A DNA stretch of 64,000 nucleotides from Branchiostoma floridae (GCF_000003815.2 NC_049986.1:24831695-24895694); one strand, 5' to 3'; shown: positions 1-12,490, counted from the stretch's first letter. A program made the numbers and translations. The notes: generated by a model from the letters alone, not told the origin.

Positions 1-1199
1 TTTCTTCACACATTCTCAGGTTGAATGTGTAGTTTCCAACAACTCTAGTATATAGCCAGCAGCAAATGTCAAATTAAGATACAAAGGTGTCAAGCCTGGA
101 GAATGTTTCTTGCCTTAGATCAAGGATGATAAAAGCTCTCTGTGCTTAGATGACATATTTTACTAGTCTTTCATGAGGGTCAGCATGCACTACCAAAAAT
201 GGTTTTTCTTATTTTTCTTGTTTTCTTATGGAGAGAAAGATTTTCTTCGGTAAAGAAAATTCAAGGAAAGTAAGAAACTCTCTGCAAAATATCTGTATGT
301 TAGTTCTTGGAGAAAGAGTTTTTCTCTATTTTTTCTTAAGTGAAGAAAGTATTTCTATTAAGATACTTGCCAACAAGAATTTTCTAGAAATTTAAGAAAA
401 ACTTTATTTTTCAATCTTACCATAAGATTCATTTTCTCTAAGATCAAACAGAGTATTCCATAGATTCTAACCGTAAGATCTTTAATCTTGTCATTTTTCA
501 ATTTCTACATAAAATCTTGGTTTGCTAGAAGAACATTCTTGACTTTTCTTGATTTTCTTATACAGGGAGTTTGAGAAAGATGATTCTTGTTTTTCTTTCT
601 AACAACTAAGAAGATACAAGAACTTTTTTCTTCACTTTCTTGACCAAATAATGTCAAGAAAAAGAAGAAAAAAAGAAACTCTAAAACAAGATATGACAAG
701 CATAAAATTCACAAATGTTCTTATTTTCCTTATCCAGAAAGTTTAAGAAAGATAATTCTTGATTTTCTTGGTTATGTTTAAGAAGATACAAGAATTCTTT
801 TCTTCACTTACTTGATCAAATATAGGTTTGAAAAATTATAAAATCAAGAAATCAAAACAAAAAGTTACAACTAGCATAAAATTCTTTAATGTTATGTTTT
901 CCTTATTCAAAAAGCTTAAGAAAGATGCTTCTTGTTTTTCTTGGTAATGTTTAAGATATACTAGAATATATTTCTTAACTTTCTTGATTGAGAAAAACAA
1001 GATATTTTTTGGGGTTCATGGCACCTAGAGATAGTTGCAAGATATAACATTTATAATATAGTTGAATAGTATGGTAACCTTTCTTTTGAAATTTCTGTTG
1101 GTGACCAAGCTATGTTTATTTCAAAGTTATGTTTTGCTTTCCTCAAATCAAAACCCATTTGGTGTCTTTGTTAAGAATTAGTCTTGGTAACAAGAAAAC

Positions 1200-1446
1200 A
1201 TTTCTTGATTTTCTAGCATATCTTGTCATGTGACTTTTTCTGAACTCCTGATTGGTTTATTTGTATCTCAGAGTACTGTTGGGCTACCCCAGGTGGTCCA
1301 TCTCTATTTTGAACAGTTATAAGAAAATATTTCTTAACATTTCTTGTTTTTCTAGCCTCTCTGGTCATGTGACTTTTTCTGAACCCCTGATTGGTTGATC
1401 TGTATCCCAGAGTACAGTTGGGCTACCCCATCTCCATTTTGAACAG
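1200..1446. repeat. Direct duplication of about 110-120 bp
   Basis: Two adjacent copies (about 1200-1316 and 1339-1446) share a TTTTTCTAGC-like start, CATGTGACTTTTTCTGAAC, then GGGCTACCCCA and ATTTTGAACAG. It lies inside the CACTA-ended element. No coding potential is seen. Confidence 0.7.
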
Positions 1447-2082
1447 AGTGACAGTTGCAGCAGCTCAGTTCACTACTCTTTGTATCAGTTGATGACTCGT
1501 GCCAGTTTTACAGCCAAAAGTAAGGTAAAAGGGACCATGATCATGTGAGGCACTGGTGACTGGGTTCAATTTGCTAAAAATCAACAACTATGCAGCGGAA
1601 ACAGCTGGGAACAAGATATGAAGGATAAGGTAAGTGTGCCCCCCTCCCCCACCTTGAAATACTTCAAGATAAAAGAAGTCCATGCATAGACTTTAGAGTA
1701 TAGGATTCAAAAGCAACAAGGCACAGAATCTTGACAAAGCAGTAGATATGGTGAGGCAAGAGTTGTTTCCATAGCTACATGTATATCCACCTTTTGGCTG
1801 CCAAATTCTATGTGCACATTGTATGTCTAATCAAAATAATCGTTGGGAGATTCCATTTCATATCACAGGGTTAGTCTGCTGTATTTCGGTTCAAAAACAA
1901 ATTTCATTACGGTATCAAGTAAACATACATATCTATATGTGTCACCAGTGGGTTAAAGAATAGGTATATAGTACAATACATTACTGAAATTAATATATAT
2001 TATTCAAAATTGTTTACTTGATACCTTTTTTGTTGTTTTGTGTAAGACTACGAAGTAACAAGGTCTTTCACTTTTTCTCTAG

Positions 2083-2254
2083 GTGTCCGGAGGTTTTGAC
2101 CATACCAAATGTCAAGAATGAAAAGTTCACTGCGAGGGTTTGCTCTATTTTGGAATGTGATACTCTGAAACCATATGGAATAGTTATATCTAAGTTTATA
2201 GATTATGGCCTTAGCATATTCCGCTGCAAAACAGCTACACTGCCATTTAAGTAA
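2083..2254 (+). CDS. Possible terminal exon inside the CACTA-ended element
   Basis: A good acceptor (pyrimidine run then CTCTAG, ending at 2082) opens a 56-codon frame that ends in TAA at 2252-2254. The predicted peptide begins CPEVLTIPNVKNEKF and ends KTATLPFK. An AATAAA at 2523-2528 could serve as a polyadenylation signal. I do not recognise the peptide. It could be the last exon of an element-encoded or captured gene, or chance: the frame is short, AT-rich and no upstream exon was found. Confidence 0.2.
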
Positions 2255-3814
2255 TGCAATAATATTGCTGTAAATGCTTCTTTGAGAAGGGTAATGAATT
2301 TGAGATTTTTCTTCTTGTACGTATATCAAGATAAATAATTGGCAATTTGAATGTAAAGGAATTAATATGCTCCTTGGGTATTGGTTATATATTATTATAA
2401 TACTATAGGAAATTCTACCATAATTATTGATGTTTGTCTGGTACGGTCATCGTAAAAGTATTTCCATTCAAAGACTGTTACTATTGTGATCATACTTCAT
2501 AAGTCTTATGTAAGAATGTGGTAATAAACATTCCTATACTATACACATAATTTGTTGAGATTTCTTCCTCTAACATTTTTGTAGTTGCTATTAACTATTT
2601 AGTGATTTTCTGTTTTTAAGTATTTGACAGCAGGAATGATTGTTCAAGAAAGTGAATCTCAATGCAAGAGACAATTTCTTGGTGTGTCTTTAGGAAGGAA
2701 GAAATTCTTGAACCAGAAGCTGATTCTTGGTGCAAGTAAAATATTCCTGGTGCAAGATTTCCAGACTTGTACAGAGAATCACTGTCTAAGAGTAAGAGTA
2801 TCAGTCTTAAGATTAGAAAGGAATTCTTGAGCAAGATCCTGAATCTTAGCACAAGACGCATATTCTGTTAACTGGTAACTTAGTTCTTTAGGACAGAAAG
2901 GTTTCCTTGCTTCCAAATAACTTTCAAGAAACTGATTCTAGGTTTGACCTGCTACCAGAATCTTAATCTTTGTACAAGATAATATATATTTGGTTTAAGA
3001 CATCTATTCTTAAGGACGGAAGGTTATTCTTGTTGAAAGAATCTATTAAATCTTCATACAAGATGCATAATATGGTTAGTGAAAGAAGCAACAAGAAATC
3101 GATTATTAAGGACAGAAAGATTTTCTTGCTACAAGAACCTTTCAAGAAACATAATCTTGGTTTTCCTGCTATAAGATATTTAATCTTTGTTCTAGAATAA
3201 GATGATTTTTCTTAGTTTAGAGAACATTTATAGGTTTAAAACTATGATTAGATATAAATTCTGTACCACAGAATCATTCTTGCCACAAGAAGATTTATCT
3301 TATGTTTTTAGTCCCAAAACTTTAAGAAAGAACAGCTTGGTCTGAGAAAAATATTCTAAGAAAACTTTCACCTTCTAACTGACATTTTCTTATTTTCTTA
3401 TTTTCTCACACAGAGAATAATTTTCTTTGTGGAAGATAACTTTTCTTCCACAAAGATAAATAAGAATGGCATTTTTGGTAGTGTGGGGGGTCCCGACAAC
3501 GATTTACGCTGAATTCAGAAGAACCCCCTACGTATTACGCTAATTCAAGGAAGGCAATTACACTAAATTTGGTCACCTCGCTACGAATTACGTAGATAAG
3601 ATGGTTTTCCCTACGAATTACGGGAAATAAAATAGGCTGCCTACACCTTACGTAAAAGAGCATGCAGACCCTCTTTCATCCCTCCTGGATTGGAACAGAA
3701 GAATTATGGGACACAAACAGCCCCAGTAGCCTTTGAAACCTGGCCAAGAATTCTCTCCTCTTAAATTTCTCCACACAAGTTCCTGCCTGTGTTCCTGTTG
3801 AAATGAAGTTGCCA

Positions 3815-5170
3815 CAGGCAGAGTTGTAACACTGCTGTTTCCCAGTTGTTACAGATTTCATCGTTATTCTGTCTAATTAACGAACTACTGACAGGAAAAA
3901 CCCTGAAGGAAACTAGTACTTTCGTGACAATGTCATCTTTTCACAATGAGACATATACACAGCAGAGAAGGTCACAGTTGCTGTTACAGTTGTCACAAAT
4001 TTCACCCATTATTCTGCTTAATTGACGAACTTTTGACAAGAAATACGTACCCTGAAGGAAAAGTTAATTTTTGTCATCGTTATTCTGCCTAATTAACGAA
4101 CTACTGACAGGAAAAACCCTGAAGGAAAGGTCTGGTACTTTCCTGTCACCTTTTCACAATGAGACATACACAACAGCGAAGGTCACAGTTGCTCTTACAG
4201 TTGTCACAAATTTCACCCATTATTCTGCTTAATTGACAAACTTCTGACAAGAAATACCTACCCTGAAGGAAAAGTTAATTTTTGTCATCGTTATTCTGTA
4301 AAGTAAAAAAATTCTGTCTAATTAACGAACTACTGACAGGAAATACCCTGAAGGAAACTAGTACTTTATTGTCATCTTTTCACAATGAGACATACACAGC
4401 AGAGAAGGTCACAGTTGCAGTTACAGTTGTCACAAATTTCAGTCATTATTCTGCTTAATTGACAAACTTTTAATTTTTGTCATCATTATTTTGCCTAATT
4501 AACAAACTACTGACAGGAAACACCCTGAAGGAAACTAGTACTTTATTGTCATCTTTTCACAATGAAACATACACAGTTGCTCTTACAGTTGTCACAAATT
4601 TCACCCATTATTCTGCTTAATTGACAAGAAATACGTACCCTGAAGGAAAAGTTAATTTTTATCATGGTTATTTTGCCTAATTAACGAACTACTGACAGGA
4701 AATACCCTGAAGGAAAGGTCTGGTACTTTCCTGTCACCTTTTCACAATGAGACAATAACTGTCATGCACAGCAGAGAAGGTCACAGTTGCTGTTACAGTT
4801 GTCACAAATTTCACCCATTATTCTGCCTAATTGACGAACTTCTGACAGTAAATACCTAGCCGGCCTGAAGGAAAAATTTATCTTTGTCACCTTATTAGCT
4901 AGCATTAGAGTTATGGAACAAGACCTATCCAACAGAAAGTCACTTAAAAGTTGTCCTTATTCTGCCTGATTAACGAACTACTGACAAGAAATACCCTGAA
5001 AGAAAAATTCATTTTTGTCACCTTATTAGCTAACATTAGAGTTAAGCAACAAGACCTTAGAATCCATCAGAAAAAAAAAGTCACCTAGTGGTTGGCACAG
5101 ATTTCATCCTTATTCTGTCTGATTAACGAACATCAGAAAGGAAATACCCAGAAGGAAATCTTGCTTCCCT
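3815..5170. repeat. Tandem array, about 215-bp unit made of two related halves
   Basis: About six diverged units recur, each with TTATTCTGxxTAATTxACxAAC, CCCTGAAGGAAA, TCTTTTCACAATGAGACATA and TCACAGTTGCTxTTACAGTTG. TCATCGTTATTCTG starts appear near 3859, 4074 and 4286. The two halves of a unit are themselves similar, so the ancestral unit was probably about 105 bp. No gene is seen. Confidence 0.8.
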
Positions 5171-6011
5171 TTCATCCTTGACACCTCCTTAACTGGCATT
5201 AGAGATTCACAATGAGACATACACATGTACACATTTGAACGTGTGTCTACAGTCAGACCACCAGTTCATTTAACATCTATTATAGAGTCTGATCAACCAG
5301 ATTTTCCTGGTCCCCTGAGTGGTCTTGTTGGACAGGTTTGTGTGCACATGTGTTGAGCAGGAAGGCTGTGAGAGTCTGGGCCAGGGAAAGAGCCTGCAGC
5401 TACATGTACATGTACCAACTGCAGATGGAGACAAATAGCTGTGGTGTAAGACGTTGTCGGGATGTCAGAACCTCTGCCTGTGATGAGGTGTAATGAACGT
5501 CTAAGGAAGGACTAAGGCTGCCTTCAAGGAGTTGTAAATGAAGATGTCATCCCAGCAGAACTGTCCAGTGCAACTGAGAGATTAATTAATATGCACTTTA
5601 AAGCAATACGTTATGAGCACACAGAAGAAGCCTGCATCAACTCCATTACCAAGTGATTATGACAGTTAACTACTAGGCAATAGAGGTTAGGGCAGACCAG
5701 GGTAATCTTGGTTGGAGTGAGTAAGGAAGGACATTAGGTGTGCGGCCACTAGCGTGGACAAAATTGACAGAGCTACCTGGTTTTAACACTTAAGCCATCT
5801 GTTGTCCACCCCTGTGTCAGGGTGACCCAACATCAGTGGGTATTATTCATTCAACACTGGAAACTACAATGACCATATGTAAGTGTGATGTGAGAATGGA
5901 CCCATGCACATGAACCTCTGAGACAGGGAGGAGGCATGACCCAAGGTTGACCTGACCTGCTGACCTACAACCTGACCTGCATGTGCTGCAGGTCAGGATA
6001 ATTAGTACCCA
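5171..6011. other. No gene recognised
   Basis: This is ordinary intergenic or intronic sequence. No exon-like frame with good splice signals, no RNA gene and no element with paired ends was seen. Confidence 0.5.
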
Positions 6012-6200
6012 ATGGAACCCTGGGAAAGTCAAGGTCATGCCCCAGGGAACTCTGGGAAGGTCAGGGTCACGCCAAGAGGAAGTCTGGGAAGATCAGGGTC
6101 ATGCCAGAGGGAATTCTGGGTCATGCCAGAGGGAATTCTGGGAAGATCAGGGTCGTGCTGGTGGAAACAATCAAAGCCAAGGTCATGTCAGAGGGAAGGT
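6012..6200. repeat. Minisatellite, about 36-bp unit
   Basis: Roughly five units carry GGGAATTCTGGGAAGATCAG and GGTCATGCCAGAG with substitutions and one shortened unit near 6115. The overlapping open frames are a by-product of the repeat. Confidence 0.8.
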
Positions 6201-6739
6201 CAAGTTCAAACTAATTGGAACCCTGCAGCAGCAGCATACATTTTGTAAAATTGTCAGACTGTCTAAGGTTCATTGGATCAGGAAATGGGCTGTACACAAG
6301 AGTGTGCTGGTGTGTCCATCAGCCATGTTACAGGGTTGCAGCCCGTATAGTGGTTTTGCTGTCATCCTTGGGTGCCGCCATTTTGTTTCCCAACAGAGTG
6401 TTGTATGATGGGACAGGGTAACGGATTTCGATGTGTAATTTTGATATCATGATGGAATGTTTGATTATTGTTACAGGCTCATTGTTCGTTACAGGCAATT
6501 TTTTCTTTGGATATTTACATGTTGAAAGCTCAGAGCTGGTGGCGTGGTCAGTTTTAACAGAGAAGGGACCTGGCAAGCTGTGTGGCAATTTTGGTTCTGT
6601 TGCCACAAAGTGTTGCCGGCCATGTGGCAAGTTTGCCTCATGACTCCAGTCCCATCAGTGCCTCCATGTAAGTGTACACAGGACATACAGGTCAAAGGTC
6701 AAGGGCAGCACATACACATGCACGTATCCTGTACAGAAA

Positions 6740-7905
6740 TCCCCTCGCTGAACCCAAGAGTTGCCAACATCTGTACCCCCCTGCTGTTCTCAATGTGTGA
6801 GTGGAGTTCACAATGGAAGAGGGCCAAACTGTTGAACAGTAAACTACAGATTGCAGCAGGACAATGACATGCATTTTCACCTGGATGAATGAAATAATAG
6901 CCCTACAACAAACCCTGCATTCATATCCCCCTGCTGTTCTCAATGTGTGAGTCCAGTTTACATGGAAGAGGGCCAAACTGTTGGAACAGTAAACTACAGA
7001 TTGTAGTCAGACAATCATGAGTTTTCACCTGGACGATTGAAATAATTGCCCTACATTCGTATCCCCCCTGCTGTTTTCATGTCTGCGTATAGAGTTCTGA
7101 TGGAAGGGGGGGCAAACTGTCGAACAACAGCCACACATTGTAGCCAACAAGACAATCATGTATGCTCACATGGAGGAATGAAATAATGGCCATATTTAGT
7201 TATAGCAGACCCCACACATAATTATGTATCCCCCATGATGCTGCTTAAAGGTTGGTGTGTCAAGTTCAAATGGAAGATGGCCAAACTTTGTTACAATTAA
7301 ATAAACGACACATTGTAGCCAAACTATTATCATTGTATTTTCACATGGAGGAATAGATATAAAACTTCCTTTAAGTTATTTAGTTACACCCCACACATAT
7401 GTATCCCCCATGCTCCTGCTTAAAGGTTGGTGTGTCAAGTTCAATGGAAGTGTTCCAAACTTTGTAACAATAATGAAATGACACATTGTTGCCAGACTAT
7501 CATGTACAGTTTTACATTGAAATGAAAGAATGAAATGATAGCGTTATTTAGTTACAGCAGACCCCACACCTACATGTATGTATCCCCCTTGCTGTTGGAA
7601 GGTGTGTGTGTCAAGTTCAGCGGAAGGGTTCCAAACTTTGTAACAATAATGAAATGACACATTGTTGCCAGACTATCATGTATTTTTACATTGCACATGG
7701 AGGAATGAAATAATGGTCATATTAAGTTACAGCAGACCCCACACCTACATGTATGTATCCCCCTGGTGTTCTTATGTCTGTGTGTCAAGTTCAAATGGAA
7801 GATGGCCAAACTGTCTAGCAAAAACTCCATAGTGGAGACAGACAGACACTCATTTTCAGCTGGACAAATTAGATTATAACCTTGGCGACAGCAAACCACG
7901 GATCT
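6740..7905. repeat. Tandem array, 135-185-bp unit
   Basis: About seven diverged units are seen, marked by TATCCCCCxTGCTGTTxT (near 6772, 6927, 7060, 7229, 7399, 7581, 7757), GGAAGxxGGCCAAACTGT and ACATGGAGGAATGAAATAAT. Isolated units continue at 8290-8566 and 8914-8950, split by a MITE and an hAT-like insertion. Not coding. Confidence 0.75.
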
Positions 7906-8072
7906 GCTGTTCCTAATTCTCCACTTCTGTGGGTCTAATTCTTGTTAAAGGGGATGAGTTTGTACGAGTTTGGATGATTGTGGCGCAATTCTTGGCGTGG
8001 GCTGGGCTGCAAGTAATTGTACACATGTATTGACCGTCAGGGTCGGGAGGCCTTGTCTAGCTTTCTCCAAGG

Positions 8073-8288
8073 TACTGTAAAATGCATTTAAGTTCGCGGG
8101 GATTTACTTTTGCAGTAGTGGGAAAATGGAGGTGGTTTTAAGTTCACGGTAGCGCCATAGACTGCAGTCTCATACTATTATGGGAAAATGTTTACGGTGG
8201 TTTAAGTTCTCTGTGAACTGGTCACCGCAAAAAAATGCAAACATAAAACCACCGCAAACATTTCTGCATTTAAGTCTACTTGCTGTTC
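8073..8288. mobile_element. Palindromic MITE, TACTGTAAATGC family, copy 1
   Basis: The left end TACTGTAAAATGCATTTAAG and the right end TTTCTGCATTTAAG are inverted copies. Inside, GTTCGCGG and ACCACCGCAAAC blocks also face each other. Related copies lie at 22998-23237, 28348-28559 and 43805-44009. It has no coding capacity. Confidence 0.75.
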
Positions 8289-8566
8289 TTCTGTTCTATA
8301 GTTTGTCCCATCCAAGGTTGGAAACTCTAGGGCCAAAACTCACTGTATCAAGACAATAAATAAATGCACTTTCACCTGGGCGAATGTACCCCACATACTA
8401 CCATGTATTTCCCCCCAGTGCGGTTGTAATGTCACTAGGTCAAGTTCAGATGGAGAAGGGCCAAACTGTCTGACAAAAACTCCAGACAAGCATTTCACCT
8501 GGACAAATTAGATTATAACCAATGATCTGTATCCCTCCCTGCTGTTCTTATGTCTGTGGGTAGAGT

Positions 8567-8913
8567 AGAGGTGGAATACTTTTTTCTGCATACCTGCACT
8601 GGTGCAGGTAATATTGAAAATTACCTGCACTAGACAAATTTTACCTGCACCACAGGGACTCTGAATATAGGAGGTATGGATCGTACTAAAATTGTTCAGG
8701 AACCATTGCTATTTTTTTCTTGTATACGTTATAGATGGTAACAGTCAATGGAGCTAATAACAATTCATGTCCTACATCAATGGACATTTATGTATAAAAC
8801 CCTGGGCAGTACATGGACCAGTGCAGGTTAGGTGCAGGTAGACACCAGAAGTACCTGCACAGCTTCATTTTACCTGCACTAACCTGCATATGCAGGTAGT
8901 ATTTCAAGCCCTG
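8567..8913. mobile_element. hAT-like non-autonomous element, copy 1
   Basis: The left part TTTTTTCTGCATACCTGCAC and the right part ending AGTATTTCAAGCCCTG match, in order, the ends of copy 2 at 10275-11967. GTAGAGT occurs directly outside both ends (8560-8566 and 8914-8920). The left terminus is degenerate: AGAGGTGG where copy 2 has CAGGGCTC. Many GTGCAGGTA / TACCTGCAC inverted motifs lie near both ends. CAGGG termini are typical of hAT elements. Confidence 0.65.
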
Positions 8914-9043
8914 GTAGAGTCAAGGTGGAATAGAACCAAACTGTTAGTAAGGTCTTGTCAGGCACTTACGCCAAATAGCAAATTAATAACTCAAGCACCT
9001 GGATATGATTTTGGAGACGGCCAGACGTTTCAGGTAGAATCCA

Positions 9044-9143
9044 NNNNNNNNNNNNNNNNNNNNNNNNNNNNNNNNNNNNNNNNNNNNNNNNNNNNNNNNN
9101 NNNNNNNNNNNNNNNNNNNNNNNNNNNNNNNNNNNNNNNNNNN
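9044..9143. other. Assembly gap (100 N)
   Basis: A run of N of placeholder length; the true size is unknown. Just before it, 8985-9030 resembles one arm of the foldback element at 19271-19431. Confidence 0.98.
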
Positions 9144-10274
9144 ATGAACCTCTCGTAATTTCATATAGACAAGTCCCAACAGTTGCTGTTCATAGACATA
9201 GGAGTTTTCTTTCACGCAACCAAGTTTTTCTCACCTGCTGACATTTCGATGTCTGTCAGACATCTTCCTAAGAGCTTCTAACTGGAGTTCTGCCACTCGC
9301 CGCTATAAGTAGCCGATGTAGGTGGCGCTTTTGCGGTGAGAACACTATCCCAAATGTGGCTGAGTTTGTACCCCCCTCTGTCCCGGTTCATTGTTCAAAA
9401 GTTGCGGTACATGTATATTAGGTAAAGCCCTTACCAACAAGCTTTCAATCAGTCATTTCAACTTGAGAAAGACCAGAAGACTGGCAGAAAGCTATTCTTT
9501 AAGGATGGAAATAGTGTATAAAATCTCCACCTTAACTTCTTGTTAATCACTGTGAGGTCTTAGCCACAACTGTTGGCATCGCAATTACTACAATGAAGTA
9601 ACATTTTAACTGGAAACATAGAATACTGAAAAAAAACTCAACATTTTTCCTTCTACCACAAAATGAAGTCCTCGTAGAAAATGACTGAAATTTACAGCAT
9701 GAAAACACACAACCCAGCCAATGAGTCAACAAGGGCTATCTACCACTTAAAAATCATGATAACAGCATGTCTAGAACACAAGATGTCAAAATTAAAAGTT
9801 TTGCTGCTGTACCTTAGGGAGCCGCTAGGAGGCCCATTATCGAACTTGACCTTTGTTTTCCTGACCCCTACCCACCTGCCAAATATTATCAGGATCCATT
9901 CAAGGGTTCTTGAGTCCTGAACACGAACTTCCTTTCCGCAACCGCTACTCAAATACCAAATATCATTAAAATCCATACACAGCTTCTCGAGTTATATAAT
10001 TATGCTGTTGACCTACATATAGGGACACAACATGAGGCCTTAACCGAAAATATAACCTTCTCGGCGAAGGTAATGAGTGAAATACCAAGACTTAGCACAG
10101 ACTGGCCGGCACCCAAATGGCTCCATCGATTGGACCCACACTGTTTGATAGTTACGCTACATTCTTCTAAAACCAACTCATGCAGGGTACCATTTAAAAC
10201 TTCAGTTTGAAACTTGGCAAACTTTCTGTCTGGTAAAAATACTTTATACAATCATGCAATGGGAGCTACAATCA
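9144..10274. other. No gene recognised; one dispersed repeat fragment
   Basis: The segment 9449-9500 (TCATTTCAACTTGAGAAAGA then CCAGAAGACTGG) is shared in diverged form with 20602-20640, so it is a dispersed repeat. The rest shows no exon-like or RNA-gene structure. Confidence 0.5.
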
Positions 10275-11967
10275 CAGGGCTCAAAACACTTTTTTCTGCA
10301 TACCTGCACTGGTGCAGGTAACATTGCCAATTACCTGTACCAGACACATTCTACCTGCACCACTCTGAATTTAGGAAGTATGGATCATATTAAATTGTTC
10401 AATACTTTATAGGTGGTAACAGTCTATGCAGCTAATAACAATCCAATATTATCATCATGATAGGACATTATAACTAGAAAGGCCGACATTTGCTTGAGAG
10501 CAAATACAGCATATTTCAGCCATCTCCTTCCCCAAGCAACAATGGACTATTCCAAAATCACCCATGTGCAAAAATGGAACTCTTCTGCTTAAGATGACTA
10601 AGCATCCTAAGCTACTAATTACACGTATGAGCAAAAATGAATCGTACAACCCCCTTCCCTGCAAGAATGGACTCAAGTGCACCCAATGTAGAAGGGTAAG
10701 ATAGACCAGTCCAAAAACACTTCCGCTAAGAAATGGAATTTTGAATCATCAGCCGTCCAAAACTGAATTTGAAAGAAATTCCCCCCCTTTGCAAGAATGG
10801 ACTCTACCTGTTATACCCCTGTGCAAAGTGGAGCGATCCAAAAATACATCCGCTAAAATAGGACTTTGACATAATCACCAAAATCCAGAAATGCATGGCC
10901 TTTTCTATAATAAGCAACCCAGTCCAAAACTGAATTTTTGTAATAGTCCCCTGTGCATAAATGGACTCATCCATATTACATCAGGCTTGCTGATTGGCTG
11001 CCGAATCCTGAGGTACAGTCTTCAGGTGGGGTCAAGTTCCATTCAACAAATGGAATTCGGAATCATCACCCATGTCCAAAAATGAATTTTTTTTAAAATT
11101 CCCCCTATGTGCAAAAATGGACTGTCCCAGCAGTAGCCTTATGTCAAGTGGATCAGTGCAAAAACACTTCCGCTAAAAAAAGCATTGGCATTATCACCAA
11201 AGTCTTAAAGTAAATTTTAAAAAACACCCCCCTGACCAACAATGGACTCTTCCAGCAAAATAACCTTGCTCATTGGCTAATAATTAATTAGATTTACCTT
11301 GTCCCCCCAACCACCTGGAGGAACATGGACTAGGTAGGTATGTAGATGATTGGATCTACCAGAAACACCTGTGGCTTCCAGAATGACCTAGAGGTCGTTG
11401 ACCTCGGCACTTCCACCTCACAAATCCAAAATTCTCCCACAAAAACCTCCATAATGAGCCATTTTGAAGTGATTTATACCAAATATTATGCATGGATCCT
11501 TTGAATAAGTACCTAGGGCACCTCTGTGCTAAATTTCAGGTCATTTGGATGTAATACCATGGTACAGGGGGCCTAAATATAAAGTTGTGGTCCAAAAATT
11601 GCAATAAAACCTCAATAAAATCATTTTAGAAGCAGATATGAATAAAATGAAAAAAACACCTAAGGGTATTGGCCCACTCTACCCTTGTGCCAAATTTCAT
11701 GTCATTCGGTCCAGGAACGACGGAGTTGATTCGATTTGAAGATTTGACAGGAGAAAGAAAGAAAGAAAGAAGAAAGAAAGAAACATTACGAATACAATAT
11801 ATTTCACCATACCTATGGTATGGCTGAAATATAATTATGTATAAAACCTAGTACATGGACCAGTGCATGTTAGGTGCAGGTAGACACCAGAAATACCTGC
11901 ACAGCTCCAATTTTACCTTCATGTACTAACCTGCATAGTATTATGCCAGGTGGTATTTCGAGCCCTG
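10275..11967. mobile_element. hAT-like element, copy 2, split by a nested insertion
   Basis: It runs from CAGGGCTCAAAACAC to GTATTTCGAGCCCTG, with AATCA flush outside both ends (10270-10274 and 11968-11972). A 5-bp duplication is unusual for classic hAT elements (8 bp), though some hAT lineages make shorter ones. The outer 200 bp on the left and 130 bp on the right match copy 1 at 8567-8913; the middle is a separate insertion at 10472-11833. Confidence 0.7.
10472..11833. mobile_element. Unclassified element nested in hAT-like copy 2
   Basis: Comparison with the empty site in copy 1 (GGACATTTATGTATAAAACC) shows an insertion flanked by ATTAT on both sides (10467-10471 and 11834-11838). It starts AACTAGAAAGGCCGACATTTG and ends GGTATGGCTGAAATATA. 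The same start and end bound the 3.3-kb element at 31133-34481. A hairpin (CCATAC...GTATGG inside ATATTTC...GAAATAT) sits at the right end and another (ATTTGCTTGAGAGCAAAT) near the left. The interior holds degenerate units of TCCGCTAAxA and CAAAAATGGAC. Confidence 0.65.
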
Positions 11968-12235
11968 AATCATATCGGGAAAATCTAGAAACAAAATCAG
12001 TTGAGACAGACAAATCAATTAATTTTGAACATCATAAAGCTAAGTTAAACGTAAACATGTGGGCCTTAAAACATTATTGGCCATAAAGGAAACAAAATTT
12101 CTGGGCAAGAAAACTTTTAAAAGTTTCCACTGTAGAAGAGCAATGCTGATGACACACATTGTATGTAAAGGCTATAATATATGGAACTTACATTGAGCTG
12201 GGAGGGCACCACTGGTAACCACCGGTCACTGTGGC
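11968..12235. other. No gene recognised
   Basis: Short unique sequence between the hAT-like element and a minisatellite. Nothing is supported here. Confidence 0.4.
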
Positions 12236-12490
12236 AAAGTCCTCTGACACAGTGTAGCAAGTCTCCTGAAACCGACCTGAAGTGTAGCAAAGTTCTAACT
12301 GACTCAGGTTTGTAACAACTGCCTCTTAGAGGTGACAGTGTCACAGTCTTCTGACACAGTAGCAATGGTGTGCTGACACAGGTCTGAAATGTAGCAAAGT
12401 AAACGCCTTCAGTGTCACCAGGTCTGCAATGTAGCAAACTCCCCTGACACAGGTCTGTACTGTAGCAAAGTGAGTCCCCCTGATGTCACC
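12236..12490. repeat. Minisatellite with degenerate 35-60-bp units
   Basis: CTGACACAGGTCTG and TGTAGCAAAGT recur at least six times with variable spacing. No coding function is seen. Confidence 0.65.

Larger units (their letters stand above)
188..3483. mobile_element. CACTA-ended DNA transposon nested in copy 1 above
   Basis: The ends are CACTACCAAAAATG at 188-201 and its inverse CATTTTTGGTAGTG at 3470-3483, with looser similarity further in. The uninterrupted relative at 40852 lacks this block, so it is an insertion. The flanks share only TG, compatible with the 2-3 bp duplications of the CACTA (EnSpm) superfamily. The inner flanks, roughly 200-1000 and 2600-3480, are packed with degenerate AAGAAAA / TTTTCTTG motifs in both orientations, resembling the subterminal repeats known in CACTA elements. 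No long transposase ORF is seen; one possible terminal exon lies at 2083-2254. Confidence 0.6.
175..3673. mobile_element. GAGGGTC-family DNA transposon, copy 1 (interrupted)
   Basis: The ends are inverted: GAGGGTCAGCATG at 175-187 and CATGCAGACCCTC at 3661-3673. TTTCAT lies directly outside both ends (169-174 and 3674-3679), a 6-bp target duplication. Only the terminal 13 bases on the left and about 190 bp on the right belong to this element; the interior 188-3483 is a second element. The right part (about 3484-3660) aligns by eye with 40865-41029 and 41694-41702 of copy 2, including a shared GAATTCAGAAGAA. No transposase is visible, so this is a non-autonomous copy of unassigned superfamily. 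Confidence 0.75.

Noticed and set aside
10472-11833. Helitron
   Set aside because: A hairpin near the right end suggested it, but there is no TC start or CTRR end, and a 5-bp target duplication is present.
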